Below, in pieces: positions 38,308 to 47,350 of a stretch of 64,000 bases of DNA. Source of the stretch: JAXMCK01 sp046349395 (lineage in GTDB: Bacteria; Pseudomonadota; Alphaproteobacteria; Geminicoccales; Geminicoccaceae); assembly GCA_046349395.1 (NCBI GenBank), contig JAXMCK010000007.1:310001-374000 (forward strand). Reading direction: 5' to 3'. Each line of letters starts with the position of its first letter. Within the stretch, counting starts at the first letter, position 1. The notes below the pieces were generated by a model that was not told where the DNA came from, ran no database searches, and saw only the letters and a program-made list of their open reading frames with translations. The position numbers and the translations under genes were made by a program.

Positions 38308-39492
38308 TCAAACGGGGTGGTCCGTCATCTCGAGATGCAGTCGGTCGCCGGTGTAGGGGTGCGCCTCGGCCACCGCCTCGTTCAGCTCCACGCCCAGCCC
38401 CGGTGCGGTCGGCGGGATGACGTAGCCGTCCTCCCAGCGGATCGGCGAGGTCAGGATCTCGCTGTGGAAGCCGCCCCACTGCAGGATGCTTTCCAGGATC
38501 AGGAAGTTCGGCGAGCAGGCCGCGATCTGCGCGTTGGCGGCACCTACGATCGGCCCGCAATAGAGGTGTGGGGCAATCTGCGCGTAGTGCGTCTCCGCCA
38601 TCGCCGCGATCTTCTTTGCCTCCAGGAGGCCGCCGACGCGCCCCAGATTCATCTGCAGGATCGAGGCCGCCCCCGTCTCCAGCACGCGGGCGAACTCGTA
38701 CTTCGTCGTCAGCCGCTCGCCGGTCGCGATCGGGATCGAGGTCCCCCGCGCCACCTGCGCCATCCGCTCCGGCATCTCGGGCGGTGTGGGCTCCTCGAAC
38801 CAGAGCGGATCGTAGGGCTCCAGCTTCCGCGCCAGCCGAAGTGCCCCCGAGGCGGTGAACTGTCCGTGCGTCCCGAATAGCAGGTCGGCCCTGTCGCCCA
38901 CGGCCTCGCGCAGCCGCTTCATGAAGGTCTCGGACAGCGCCAACCGCTCCAGCGCCGGCTGCCGCGGATCGAACGCCGTGTAGGGCCCGGCCGGATCGAA
39001 CTTCACCGCGGTGAAGCCCTCCGCCACATACTCCGCCGCCCGCTTCGCCGACAGGTCCGGATCGGCGTAGATCGCGTCCGTCTCCTCGCCCTGCGGGTAG
39101 ATGTAGGTGTAGGTCCGCAGCCGCTCGTGCACCTTCCCGCCCAGCAGCTCGTAGACCGGCTTGTCGACCGCCTTGCCCACGATGTCCCACAAGGCCATCT
39201 CGATCCCGCTCATCACCCCCATGAGCGAGGCATCGGGCCGCTGCGTGTAGCCCCGGCTGTGCACGCGCCGCCACAAGGCCTCGATGTGGAAGGGATCCAC
39301 CCCGATCACGTCGCGCTCGACCACGTCGGCGATCATCCATGCCATGGTGTGCGGCCCGAAGGTGGCGGCGTAGACCTCGCCGTAACCGACGATTCCGTTG
39401 TCGGTGACGAGCTTCAGGAACACGAAGTAACGGCCCCCGAAGCCCGGCGGCGGGTTGCCGACGACCCAGGTCCGGAAGTCCGCGATCTTCAT
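38308..39492 (-). CDS. Enolase-superfamily (mandelate racemase/MLE) dehydratase-like enzyme
   Basis: This 394-residue protein has the two-domain enolase-superfamily layout, with a capping domain at 1-125 and a barrel after it. Visible are K164 (AVKFD), the EEP metal ligand near 233-234 (WFEEPTPPE), GER near 258-260 and a late PHLYCGP. Acid-sugar dehydratases such as galactonate or mannonate dehydratase have this length. The position usually holding Asp of D.HG reads GTHGQ (207-211), so the first metal ligand may differ. The reaction is probably loss of water from, or epimerisation of, a hydroxy acid. It lies between two dehydrogenases in one operon. Confidence 0.85.
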   Translation of the reverse strand: MKIADFRTWVVGNPPPGFGGRYFVFLKLVTDNGIVGYGEVYAATFGPHTMAWMIADVVERDVIGVDPFHIEALWRRVHSRGYTQRPDASLMGVMSGIEMALWDIVGKAVDKPVYELLGGKVHERLRTYTYIYPQGEETDAIYADPDLSAKRAAEYVAEGFTAVKFDPAGPYTAFDPRQPALERLALSETFMKRLREAVGDRADLLFGTHGQFTASGALRLARKLEPYDPLWFEEPTPPEMPERMAQVARGTSIPIATGERLTTKYEFARVLETGAASILQMNLGRVGGLLEAKKIAAMAETHYAQIAPHLYCGPIVGAANAQIAACSPNFLILESILQWGGFHSEILTSPIRWEDGYVIPPTAPGLGVELNEAVAEAHPYTGDRLHLEMTDHPV

Positions 39493-39502
39493 GCCCGCCT
39501 CC

Positions 39503-40588
39503 TCAGAGCTGGATCACGTGGCGCAGAGCCTCGCCGCGCCGGACGGAATCCAGCGCCTCGTTGATCCGCTCCAGCGGGTAGCGGCCCGAGATCAGCTGGT
39601 CGAGCTTGAGCCGCCCCTGCCGGTAGAGGTCCACCAGCATCGGGATGTCGACCGCGATCCGCGCCGAGCCCATCTTCGATCCCAGCATCCGCTGCCCGTA
39701 ATGCGCGAAGTTGCCGGGATCGAAGGCGGTGCGTACGTCCGAGGCCGGCATGCCGACGATGACGACCGTACCGACCGGGGCGACGAGATCCGCCGCCTGC
39801 TCGAACGCCGCCTTCGCTCCCACCGTCACGAACACATAGTCCGCCCCGCGCCCGCCCGTCGCCGCCTTCACCGCCGCCACCACGTCGCCCTGCTTGGGGT
39901 TGGCGACGTGCGTCGCCCCGAACCGCTTCGCCGCCTCCAGCTTGTCGTCGGCGAGGTCGATGCCGAGGATCACCGCCGCCCCGGACAGGGCCGCCCCCTG
40001 CACGCTGTTGAGCCCCACCCCGCCGCAGCCGATGACGACGACCGTCGCCCCCGCCGGCACCCGTGCCGTGCTGGTCACCGCCCCCAGGCCCGTGATCACC
40101 CCGCATGCCAGCAGCGAGGCGCTGTCGAGCGGCACGTCCTTCGGGATCGCCACGATCTGCGAGCCGTGCACCGTGACGGCCTCCGCGAAGGCCCCCGTCC
40201 GCAGGCCCTGGGTCAGCGGCGCACCCGACGCATCCTTCAGCGCACTGGACCGGTCCAGCGGGAACTTCGTCTCGCACTGCACCTGATGGCCCTGGGCACA
40301 GTAGTGGCAGGTGCCGCAGGACCGGATCAGGGTCACCACCACATGGTCGCCCGACGCCACGTGCGTCACGCCGGCCCCGACCTCGCTCACCACGCCCGAG
40401 GCCTCGTGGCCGTAGACCGCCGGCAGCACGCCGCCCCAGCCGCCCGAAATATAGGTGAGGTCGCTGTGGCAGATGGCGCAGGCGGCGATCTTCACCGTCA
40501 CCTCGCCCGGACCGGGGCCAGCAAGGTCGATCTCCTCGACGGTGAGCGGCGCCTGGAATGCGCGGCAGACCGCGGCCCTGATCCTCAT
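39503..40588 (-). CDS. Zn-dependent alcohol dehydrogenase, class III-like
   Basis: This 361-residue MDR enzyme has a full set of ligands: catalytic C40, H61 and E62 and structural C91, C94, C97 and C105. The cofactor motif is VVVIGCGGVG. It probably oxidises a primary alcohol or aldehyde using NAD. The start at 40588 matches the family N-terminus (MRIRAAVCR); the open frame extends 18 codons upstream without support. It precedes the enolase-superfamily gene by 10 bases. Confidence 0.88.
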   Translation of the reverse strand: MRIRAAVCRAFQAPLTVEEIDLAGPGPGEVTVKIAACAICHSDLTYISGGWGGVLPAVYGHEASGVVSEVGAGVTHVASGDHVVVTLIRSCGTCHYCAQGHQVQCETKFPLDRSSALKDASGAPLTQGLRTGAFAEAVTVHGSQIVAIPKDVPLDSASLLACGVITGLGAVTSTARVPAGATVVVIGCGGVGLNSVQGAALSGAAVILGIDLADDKLEAAKRFGATHVANPKQGDVVAAVKAATGGRGADYVFVTVGAKAAFEQAADLVAPVGTVVIVGMPASDVRTAFDPGNFAHYGQRMLGSKMGSARIAVDIPMLVDLYRQGRLKLDQLISGRYPLERINEALDSVRRGEALRHVIQL

Positions 40589-40613
40589 GTCCTCTCCGAT
40601 CCCGTATGTCGGC

Positions 40614-41354
40614 TCAAAACAGCCGCAGCCGTTCCAGCACATCCGCCAATCTCGCGGCCCAGATCTCCGCGGCTGCCCTGTCGGCGACCAGGTCTTGCCG
40701 GAACTCGACCATCAGGTAGGGCAGCCCGCGGGCGATCGCGTGGGCCGGGACCGTGTAGTCGATGGACAGGTCCAGCGCATAGGGATCGTTGTCGCCGACG
40801 ACGAGGTCGGACTCCTGCCGTAGAGCCTCCAGCACCTGCGCCGAGACTGGATCACCCTCCGGCAGCCTACACACCGTGATCGCCTGCGGCCGCTCCGGCC
40901 CGTGACGCAACGCCCGCGTCATGGTGTGGATCGAGAGGAAGAAGCTTGGCCGGCGGTCGAGTGCCGCGTCGATCGCGTCGTGGTAGGGACGAAAGAAGAA
41001 TTTCTGCCGTGCCTGCCGCTCGTCATCGCTGAGGCCCGCATTGCCCGGCACCTGCGTGCCGTCGCTGGTCGCGGTGATCGAGGCCGGGTCGTGAAGGTGG
41101 CGGTTGCAGTCGATGACGAGACGCGAATAGGCGCTGAGCAAGGCAGGTGCCGAGAAGCGCGCCGCCAGATGGCGGGCGATATCGGCTGCACCGATGTCCC
41201 AGGCGATGTGGCGGCCGAGATCCTCCGGCCCCAGGCCCAGACCGTTCAGCTTCTCGGGGATCGCCCGCCCCGCATGATCGGCCACGATGAGGAGCGGAAC
41301 GGCCGAGCGACCGGCGACGGAGACGACGGCCTCAGGTTCGTTCCGACCGATCAT
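40614..41354 (-). CDS. N-formylglutamate amidohydrolase family protein (HutG-like)
   Basis: This 246-residue cytosolic hydrolase is related to HutG but distinct from the hut copy. Shared blocks are LLIVADHAGRAIP, YSRLVIDCNR, FFRPYHDAID and FLSIHTMT, holding the metal-binding His and Asp. It lacks the HutG1 GGWTTRHYG block. Relatives of this shorter type act on other N-acyl or N-formyl amino acids. It is divergent from a glutamine-synthetase-like gene, suggesting a role in amide or nitrogen scavenging. Substrate unknown. Confidence 0.82.
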   Translation of the reverse strand: MIGRNEPEAVVSVAGRSAVPLLIVADHAGRAIPEKLNGLGLGPEDLGRHIAWDIGAADIARHLAARFSAPALLSAYSRLVIDCNRHLHDPASITATSDGTQVPGNAGLSDDERQARQKFFFRPYHDAIDAALDRRPSFFLSIHTMTRALRHGPERPQAITVCRLPEGDPVSAQVLEALRQESDLVVGDNDPYALDLSIDYTVPAHAIARGLPYLMVEFRQDLVADRAAAEIWAARLADVLERLRLF

Positions 41355-41482
41355 CGCACCGCCCCGGCTGACTGGCCCAGATGCTACGCGGCTGGTCCCG
41401 ACCACGAAATGGGGCAGTGCCGAGCTTGCAGTGACCCCGCGTCGTGACGAAGGTGAGCTGCAACGCTGGCGCATGGGAGAAG

Positions 41483-42811
41483 ATGCAGGTGAGCGGCGGA
41501 GCAGCCGATGAGGGTCTCGTCTACCTCCTGTGGAGCGATCTCGTCGGCATCACCCGCTGCCGGGGCGTCCCGCGCCGCGACTATGAGCGCCGGCTGGAGG
41601 CGGGCCTCGGCTGGGCCTGCGCCGGGCAGGCGCTGACCCCCTTCGAGGACATCGTCGAAAATGTCTGGGGGCCGATGGATGAGGCCCGCCAGATCCCCGA
41701 TCCCTCGACCCTCTTCACCATCCCGGGCGACACGGCCAACCCACCCATCACCGCCGTCATCTGCGACAGCCGGACCGATGTCGGCCGCGACTGGGACTGC
41801 TGCACGCGTACCTTCTACAGGCAGGCACTGGCCGACCTGAAGGCGCAGACCGGCCTCGATTTCGTCGCCACCTTCGAGCACGAGTTCCTGATCACCGGCG
41901 ACTATACGACCCGCACGCCCTTCTCCTTCGCCGCCGTCCGCGAGCTGCAGCCGGTCCTCCTGGCCCTCGAAGCGGCCCTGACCACCGCCGGCGCCCCGCC
42001 CGAGACGATCGAGCCGGAATACGGCGTCGGCCAGTACGAGATCAGCTCGCCGCCGCGAGTCGGCATGGCAGCGGCCGACATGGCGCTGGTGACGCGCGAG
42101 ACGATCCGCGAGGTCGTGCGCCGCCACGGCCTGCAGGCGAGCTTCACGCCGAAGCCGACGCCGACGTCCGTCGGCAATGGCTGCCACGCCCATTTCAGCT
42201 TCACCGACACCAAGGGCCGCAACCTTGCCCACGATCCGAAGGGGCCGCTGGGCCTTTCCGAGCTGGCGCAGCGGTTCTGCGCCGGCATCCTGGCCCATGT
42301 CGACGCCCTGGTGGCCTTCACCGCACCGACACCGGTCTCCTACTATCGTCTCGGCCCGCACCACTGGTCCTGCGGCTTCCGCGCGATCGGCCTGCAGAAC
42401 CGCGAGGCCGCTCTCCGCGTCGTGCCCGGCGTGGCGGCGGACCCGGAGCGCCGACGCAAGTCCTTCAACATCGAGTTCCGCCCGATCGACGCCACCAGTT
42501 CGCCCTATCTGGCGCTGGGCATGCTGGTCCGCGCCGGCCTCGAAGGCATCCGGCGCCAGCTTCCCTTGCCGCCGCCCGTCGAGAGGGATCCCTCCGAGCT
42601 GAGCGCCGAGGAGGCCGCTGCCGCCGGTGTCACCCCGTTGCCGTCCAGTCTAGGGGCCGCCCTGGACGCGCTCGAGGCCGACGAGGTGGTAAGAGGCTGG
42701 CTCTCCCCGACGCTGCTGGCCACCTTCGTCGCGATCAAGCGCTGGGAGTGCCGCTTCCAGGCGACGGCCGCCGACGAGGACGTCTTCCGCCGCTACCGCG
42801 AGACCTACTGA
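41483..42811 (+). CDS. Glutamine-synthetase-family ligase (GlnT/PuuA-like)
   Basis: This 442-residue protein has glutamine synthetase catalytic-domain motifs: FEHEF (metal Glu), EPEYGVGQYEIS, NGCHAHFSF (ATP/metal His), a basic NREAALRV segment and FNIEFRPIDATSSPYLALG. The short N-terminal beta-grasp region and the divergent sequence set it apart from the main GlnA. Such proteins make gamma-glutamyl conjugates of amines or amino acids. The ATG at 41483, preceded by GGGAGA, was chosen over an in-frame upstream start. It is followed by a cysteine hydrolase gene. Confidence 0.85.
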   Translation: MQVSGGAADEGLVYLLWSDLVGITRCRGVPRRDYERRLEAGLGWACAGQALTPFEDIVENVWGPMDEARQIPDPSTLFTIPGDTANPPITAVICDSRTDVGRDWDCCTRTFYRQALADLKAQTGLDFVATFEHEFLITGDYTTRTPFSFAAVRELQPVLLALEAALTTAGAPPETIEPEYGVGQYEISSPPRVGMAAADMALVTRETIREVVRRHGLQASFTPKPTPTSVGNGCHAHFSFTDTKGRNLAHDPKGPLGLSELAQRFCAGILAHVDALVAFTAPTPVSYYRLGPHHWSCGFRAIGLQNREAALRVVPGVAADPERRRKSFNIEFRPIDATSSPYLALGMLVRAGLEGIRRQLPLPPPVERDPSELSAEEAAAAGVTPLPSSLGAALDALEADEVVRGWLSPTLLATFVAIKRWECRFQATAADEDVFRRYRETY

Positions 42812-42876
42812 GCCATGGCCCACACCGATTCTTGCGACCTCGCCGCAACCCGCATCAGCCGAGTGGACCAGCGCCC

Positions 42877-43488
42877 GTGACTCTCTCCCGCGAGATCCCC
42901 CTCCAGCCGGCGCAGTCGGCACTCCTTTTCATTGACGTGCAGAACATGGAAGTGACGGCCCGCCGGCAGGCGCCCGCCGAGAAGGACCGCTGGTACCTGG
43001 AGCAGCTCGACGGCACCGCCATCCCCAACATGCAGCGCCTGCAGGCCGCGTTCCGCCGCGGCGGGATGGAGGTGCTCTACTGCGTCATCGAGAGCCTCAC
43101 CCGCGACGGCCGCGACCGCTCGCTCGACTACAAGATCAGCGACCTCCACGCCGCCAAGGGCTCCTGGGAGGCGAAGGTCATCGACGAGATCGCCCCAGGC
43201 GAGGACGAGATCGTCATTCCGAAGTCGAGCTCCAGCGTCTTCATCTCGACCAACATCGACTATGTCCTGCGCAATCTCGGCGTCCGCCAGCTCTGCATGG
43301 CAGGCCTTCTCACCGACCAGTGCGTCGAGTCCGCCGTGCGCGACGCCTGCGATCTCGGCTACCTCGTCACCCTGGTGACCGATGCCTGCGCCACCTACAC
43401 GCCCGAGCGCCACGAGAACTCGCTCCGCGCGATCAAGGGCTATTGCCGCCAGCGCACCACGGCGGAGGTGCTGAGCGAGCTCGGCTGA
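42877..43488 (+). CDS. Isochorismatase-family cysteine hydrolase
   Basis: This 203-residue hydrolase carries the catalytic triad of the family: D20 in LFIDVQN, K116 in VIPKSSSSVF and C149 in LTDQCVESA, with the usual cis-peptide region before the Cys. Members hydrolyse amides such as biuret, nicotinamide, carbamoyl compounds or ureidoacrylate. Next to a glutamine-synthetase-like ligase and a HutG-like hydrolase, an amide-nitrogen role is likely. The start is GTG at 42877. Confidence 0.85.
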   Translation: MTLSREIPLQPAQSALLFIDVQNMEVTARRQAPAEKDRWYLEQLDGTAIPNMQRLQAAFRRGGMEVLYCVIESLTRDGRDRSLDYKISDLHAAKGSWEAKVIDEIAPGEDEIVIPKSSSSVFISTNIDYVLRNLGVRQLCMAGLLTDQCVESAVRDACDLGYLVTLVTDACATYTPERHENSLRAIKGYCRQRTTAEVLSELG

Positions 43489-43494
43489 GCGTGC

Positions 43495-44613
43495 TCAGTC
43501 GGCGTCCCCGCCCACCAGCACGCCGGCCTCGGGCAAATCGATCGTCGGCTCTTCGCGCAGGCGCTGCGGGCCCCAGGTGTTCCAGGCCCACTCGATGCTG
43601 AAGTCGTGGGCGATGTCGACCACGGTCTGCAGGCCGAGCAGCGTCGTCGCCTGGGGCAGGCTGCCGAGGGTGGCGTAGTTGCCGATGAAGGTCGGCACGG
43701 CCGCGGTCACCTGGTCGGCCGCCACCTTGATCGCGGTGAACATCTCGTTCGACATCTGGGCACCGACGACGCGTGGCTTGGTCGTCAGCAGGATGTCGCG
43801 CTGCGCGTCGAACTCGGCCTCGGTCAGCACACCCTTGGCCTTCAGCCCCTCAAGTTCCGCAAGACGGTGCTGCATCACCGGCGGGATCTGCGGGCCGGTC
43901 TCCGTCCACGGCATCGCCATCACCGCGACGCCGTCCAAGCCGTTGACGAAGCCGGCGCGCACGGAATCGCGCATGCCCGCCAGCCAGCGCGACAGCTCGG
44001 CCACCGGCGGCCGCGCCTCGGCCGGCGCCGCCGCTTCCTGCAGATCGGGATCGAAATGATAGCGGACGTCGGTGATGTCCTGCTGGTCGCTGAGGCGGTA
44101 GCCCGCCATGGCGAACTCGGCCGGCGGCGTCCAGCCGCGCTCCTGCGCGAACAGTGCGGCGGCCCGCCACGAGCCCGCCGTCTCCCGCGTCACCACGGGG
44201 CGAATCATGCCGACGAAGCCGCAGAAGGTGTGCGCCGCCGCGGCATCGAAATTGATCGCCAGCGCCAGCTCGCCGTCCTCGTTGATGCACTCCGACGCGG
44301 TGCCCCAACCCTCCTCGAGCGGCGCGAGGTTGCCGTTCGCGATGACGAAGGCGACGACGCGCGAGCCCTCGGTGCGCAGGAGCACCACGCTCTCGATCGC
44401 ACCGTAGGGCTCCTTGCCGACCTGCTCCGCCTGCTCGAGGCTCCTACCGGCCAGCATCCAGGGGCCCTGCGGCAGCGGGATCTGCCGCCCGGCCACGGAG
44501 ATGACGCCCTCGAAGGTCTTGCCGACATCGCCCGGCTCGGCCGCTCGGGCCGCCGTGCCGACAGCGATCGTGGCGACGAGCGACGCCGCGGCAGCGAGAC
44601 ACCGAAGGTTCAT
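43495..44613 (-). CDS. Secreted PLPxGxW-family protein, paralogue A
   Basis: One of four related proteins in this region (others start at 45919, 52073 and 53230). It has 372 residues with signal peptide 1-24 (ARA-AEP). The conserved core has VAGRQIPLPQGPW (40-52), GAIESVVLL, EGWGTASEC (C109), a second Cys in CGFV (C131) and RLSDQQDITDVRYHFDP. A SHOCT-like segment LKAKGVLTEAEF sits at 257-268. The two Cys could form a disulfide. No function is known to me. It follows paralogue B on the same strand; an in-frame ATG seven codons upstream is possible. Confidence 0.75.
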   Translation of the reverse strand: MNLRCLAAAASLVATIAVGTAARAAEPGDVGKTFEGVISVAGRQIPLPQGPWMLAGRSLEQAEQVGKEPYGAIESVVLLRTEGSRVVAFVIANGNLAPLEEGWGTASECINEDGELALAINFDAAAAHTFCGFVGMIRPVVTRETAGSWRAAALFAQERGWTPPAEFAMAGYRLSDQQDITDVRYHFDPDLQEAAAPAEARPPVAELSRWLAGMRDSVRAGFVNGLDGVAVMAMPWTETGPQIPPVMQHRLAELEGLKAKGVLTEAEFDAQRDILLTTKPRVVGAQMSNEMFTAIKVAADQVTAAVPTFIGNYATLGSLPQATTLLGLQTVVDIAHDFSIEWAWNTWGPQRLREEPTIDLPEAGVLVGGDAD

Positions 44614-44626
44614 CTGCCGACCCCGC

Positions 44627-45919
44627 TCAGCCATCGATGCCGGCCGGCGGCAGGTCGACGACGAGGTCGCCCGCCAGACGCCGCGGCCCCAGCCGCTGCC
44701 ACGCATATTCCTGGGCGGTGTAGCGCACCCCGTCGAGCACCTGGTCGAAGGCCCAGACCTGGGCCGCCCGGGTGACGTTGCCCGTGTAGAGGAAGTCGGC
44801 ACTGAAATAGGAGATCGCACCGCTCACCTGGTCGGTGAGCGCCTTCACCGCGGTCAGCTGTTCCGCCGTCCAGCCCACGCCCGCGAGCGTGGCACTGAGG
44901 CGTGCCGCCGCCGCCTTCTGCGTCGCGAACTCGTGCTCCGAGATCGCACCTTCGGCCTTCAGCTCGTCGAGGACGGCCAGCCTGTAGGCCTCCTCCGGCA
45001 TCAGGCCGGCGGGCCCGTCCGCCCACGGCATCGGCAGCGTCCCGGCCAGGGCCGCCCGGTTCTCGAAACCGAGCCGCACGGGGAAACGCAGCCGCGCCAG
45101 CCACTCCTTCAGATCGTTCACGAGATCCGCCCGCCGCGCCATGGCCGGGCTGGCCGGCGGCTCGCGCTTCGGCGCATCGTCGGCCCAGAAGGCGGCATGG
45201 TGTGCGAGGCCCTCGACCGTCGACCAGACACCACTGCTCGGGACGGTGCCGAACACCCTGGCCCGCGACCACGGGCTGTCCGCCCAGCTCGTCCTCAGGC
45301 CGGGTGCCACGCCCTGCAGGTCCGGATTGAAGTTGTACCGGAGGTCCAGGACGTCGGCCATGTCCGAGAACCGGAAGCCCGCCGTCAGCCACGTGGTCGG
45401 CAGCTGCAGCCCGTTCTTGCCGGCATACTCCACCGCATCGCGCCACGCAGCGGCGGAGCGGTCGTCGACGGCCGTCAGCGTGTGGGTGACGAACCCGCAG
45501 GACGCATGGCCCTCGGCCGAGTCGTAGGTGATGGCCGCCAGCAGCGCCTCGCTGCGGCACTCGGTGGCGATGCCCCAGCCGTTCTCGACGCCCACCACGT
45601 TGCGCTGCGCGATGACGAAGGCGGCGACGGTCTGCCCATCGAGCTTGAACAGGACGACGTTCTCAATCGCCCCATAGGCGAGGTCGGGACTGCCCGGCAG
45701 CTTGTCGTAGCCGTGCCCGGCCACCGTCCACTGCCCTGCCGGCAGCGGGATCTGCTTGCCGGCCAGTTGGATCTGCCCCTGGACGACATCCCCGGGTACG
45801 AGCTCTTCGGCAGGATTGGCGAGCGAAATGATCGGTGCGACACCGAGCAGCAGCCAGAGCGCGAATACTTTCGGAAGATCGGCGAGGGACACTCGACTCC
45901 GGCGCTGCGGGCTATCCAT
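44627..45919 (-). CDS. Secreted PLPxGxW-family protein, paralogue B
   Basis: The longest copy of the family, 430 residues. A hydrophobic segment at about 18-34 is a signal or anchor. Core features: AGKQIPLPAGQWTVAG (53-68), YGAIENVVLF, NGWGIATEC (C121), CGFV (C141) and RFSDMADVLDLRYNFNP. About 60 extra residues lie between the core and the SHOCT-like ELKAEGAISEHEF (319-331). Upstream is a 257-base divergent region shared with the next plus-strand gene. The start at 45919 was chosen over an in-frame upstream ATG because the N-terminal hydrophobic segment follows it. Confidence 0.75.
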   Translation of the reverse strand: MDSPQRRSRVSLADLPKVFALWLLLGVAPIISLANPAEELVPGDVVQGQIQLAGKQIPLPAGQWTVAGHGYDKLPGSPDLAYGAIENVVLFKLDGQTVAAFVIAQRNVVGVENGWGIATECRSEALLAAITYDSAEGHASCGFVTHTLTAVDDRSAAAWRDAVEYAGKNGLQLPTTWLTAGFRFSDMADVLDLRYNFNPDLQGVAPGLRTSWADSPWSRARVFGTVPSSGVWSTVEGLAHHAAFWADDAPKREPPASPAMARRADLVNDLKEWLARLRFPVRLGFENRAALAGTLPMPWADGPAGLMPEEAYRLAVLDELKAEGAISEHEFATQKAAAARLSATLAGVGWTAEQLTAVKALTDQVSGAISYFSADFLYTGNVTRAAQVWAFDQVLDGVRYTAQEYAWQRLGPRRLAGDLVVDLPPAGIDG

Positions 45920-46176
45920 TCCGTCCTCTCGCTTTTCAACCCGCGCATTATGCGAGGTGCCCGAAGCGAGCGTCAACACGGGTTCGGAAATCGCGCAACG
46001 CGACCAGATCGCCACTTTTGTTCCTGCTTACCATGTGCTGCAACGGCAGGAACAGCGGCGGCTCTAGGGCACCCGGCACGGGTGCAGCGGCGTGCAGCTC
46101 GAAGTTTATATGGCTCGACTGTAACGCGAAAATCGCCGAACATTCATGTCGCGGCGCAGGGGTTGGGGAAGCCTTG

Positions 46177-46821
46177 GTGAGACGGTTCGCAGCGGTGGCA
46201 TTGGCGGCGGTTGCGGTCCTGCAGCCGGCCCTGTCCATCGCCCAGCCGACGTCACCTGGCCCCTGGCGCTATGTCGCCGTCACGCCTGCGGGCCTCGGCT
46301 ACCGCCCCTTGCCTCCTTCCCAACTCGTCAGTGACGAGCCTGCGAGCGAGGCCTTCACCGAACAGACCCGCGAAGGCATCGCCTGCCTGGTGACCGGCAG
46401 TGTCGCAACCGGCCTCGCCGTCGTCGCCGGCTGGCAGAACGTCACCAACCTGATGTCGGGCGGCATCGTGAACGCCACGACACCCGCCGCTGTGGGCCTG
46501 GCCCTGTTCGGCGTCGTGTTCGGCTCGTTCTGCGCCATCGGCCAGGCGCTGACACCCGTCTTCGTCAACGTTTTCGACCTGCCGCCGCCGTCTCCCGCGG
46601 AGCAGCAGCCTGCCGTGGCGTCGCAGCCCGCGGCACCGGGCGATGCCAGTGCCGACGGCAGCTGCCCGGAATGCGGGCCCGAGCAACGACTGACGATCGC
46701 CTTCGACGGCAAGCTCGACGCCCCCGCCCCGCAGGCGCCGGGCATCGCGGCACCTTTGGCCCTCACGCGGGGCTGCGCTTCCCAGATAGGACCACTCAGC
46801 CGGTACACCGGCGCCTGTTGA
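46177..46821 (+). CDS. Secreted or membrane protein of unknown function
   Basis: This 214-residue protein starts at GTG with GGGGAA about 9 bases upstream. Residues 1-24 form a signal peptide ending SIAQ. Two further hydrophobic segments follow (ACLVTGSVATGLAVVAGW and VGLALFGVVFGSFCAIGQAL), then a Pro/Ala-rich tail with several Cys. I do not recognise it. It stands 16 bases before the next small secreted protein and shares a Gly/Ala-rich membrane-hairpin style with it. Confidence 0.6.
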   Translation: MRRFAAVALAAVAVLQPALSIAQPTSPGPWRYVAVTPAGLGYRPLPPSQLVSDEPASEAFTEQTREGIACLVTGSVATGLAVVAGWQNVTNLMSGGIVNATTPAAVGLALFGVVFGSFCAIGQALTPVFVNVFDLPPPSPAEQQPAVASQPAAPGDASADGSCPECGPEQRLTIAFDGKLDAPAPQAPGIAAPLALTRGCASQIGPLSRYTGAC

Positions 46822-46837
46822 GCCAAGGAGAGAGGGA

Positions 46838-47299
46838 ATGAAGTATCTGCCCTTCGCGTTCGCGGCACTGCTCGCCGCAGCACCGCTGGTGGCCCACGCG
46901 GCCACGCCGACGGCACCCGCCCCGAGCAAAGCCGCCGCGGACCTCGACGACGCCGCCGCGAAGGTGGGCGAAGCTGCCGACAAGGTCGGTCAGGCTGTCG
47001 GCGAGGCGCAGACCAAGGTCGCCGGCGCCGCCCCCAACTGGACCTTCGAGGACGTGGTCGGCGCCGACGTCAACGTCGATGCGCCGGTGAGCCCCTGGGC
47101 CATGGGCGTCGGTGCCCTCGCCGGCGTGGTCGGCTTCAACCTGCTCCAGCAGTACGTCGTACCGGGCTTCGGCGGCCTCGGCGGCACGTGGCTGGCCGAG
47201 ACCGACATCGCCGCCAGCCGCATCTACGCGGTCGGCAGTGCCGTGGTCGGTGCCCTCGCCGGTCAGGCCGTCTACGACCAGGTCCGCGACAAGCCCTGA
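46838..47299 (+). CDS. Small exported protein with heptad region and two membrane segments
   Basis: This 153-residue protein follows a strong Shine-Dalgarno sequence (AAGGAGAGAGGG). Signal peptide 1-21 ends AHA. Residues 30-63 are an Ala/Lys-rich helical stretch with repeats such as KVGEAADKVGQAVGEAQ. Two hydrophobic segments follow (WAMGVGALAGVVGFNLL and IYAVGSAVVGALAGQAV). The family is unknown. It could be a membrane-associated structural protein, but that is a guess. Confidence 0.7.
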   Translation: MKYLPFAFAALLAAAPLVAHAATPTAPAPSKAAADLDDAAAKVGEAADKVGQAVGEAQTKVAGAAPNWTFEDVVGADVNVDAPVSPWAMGVGALAGVVGFNLLQQYVVPGFGGLGGTWLAETDIAASRIYAVGSAVVGALAGQAVYDQVRDKP

Positions 47300-47322
47300 A
47301 CCTCCCCCTCCTCTTCGCCCCG

Positions 47323-47350
47323 GGGCGTCGCCTGCCGCGAGGCGACGCCC
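47323..47350. terminator. 11-bp hairpin between convergent genes
   Basis: GGGCGTCGCCT and AGGCGACGCCC form a perfect stem with a 6-base loop, touching the stop codon of the minus-strand gene. A bidirectional terminator is likely. Confidence 0.65.

Noticed and set aside
42815..42880. A 21-codon leader peptide overlapping the cysteine hydrolase start
   Set aside because: It lacks a ribosome site and any sign of conservation; chance open frame.
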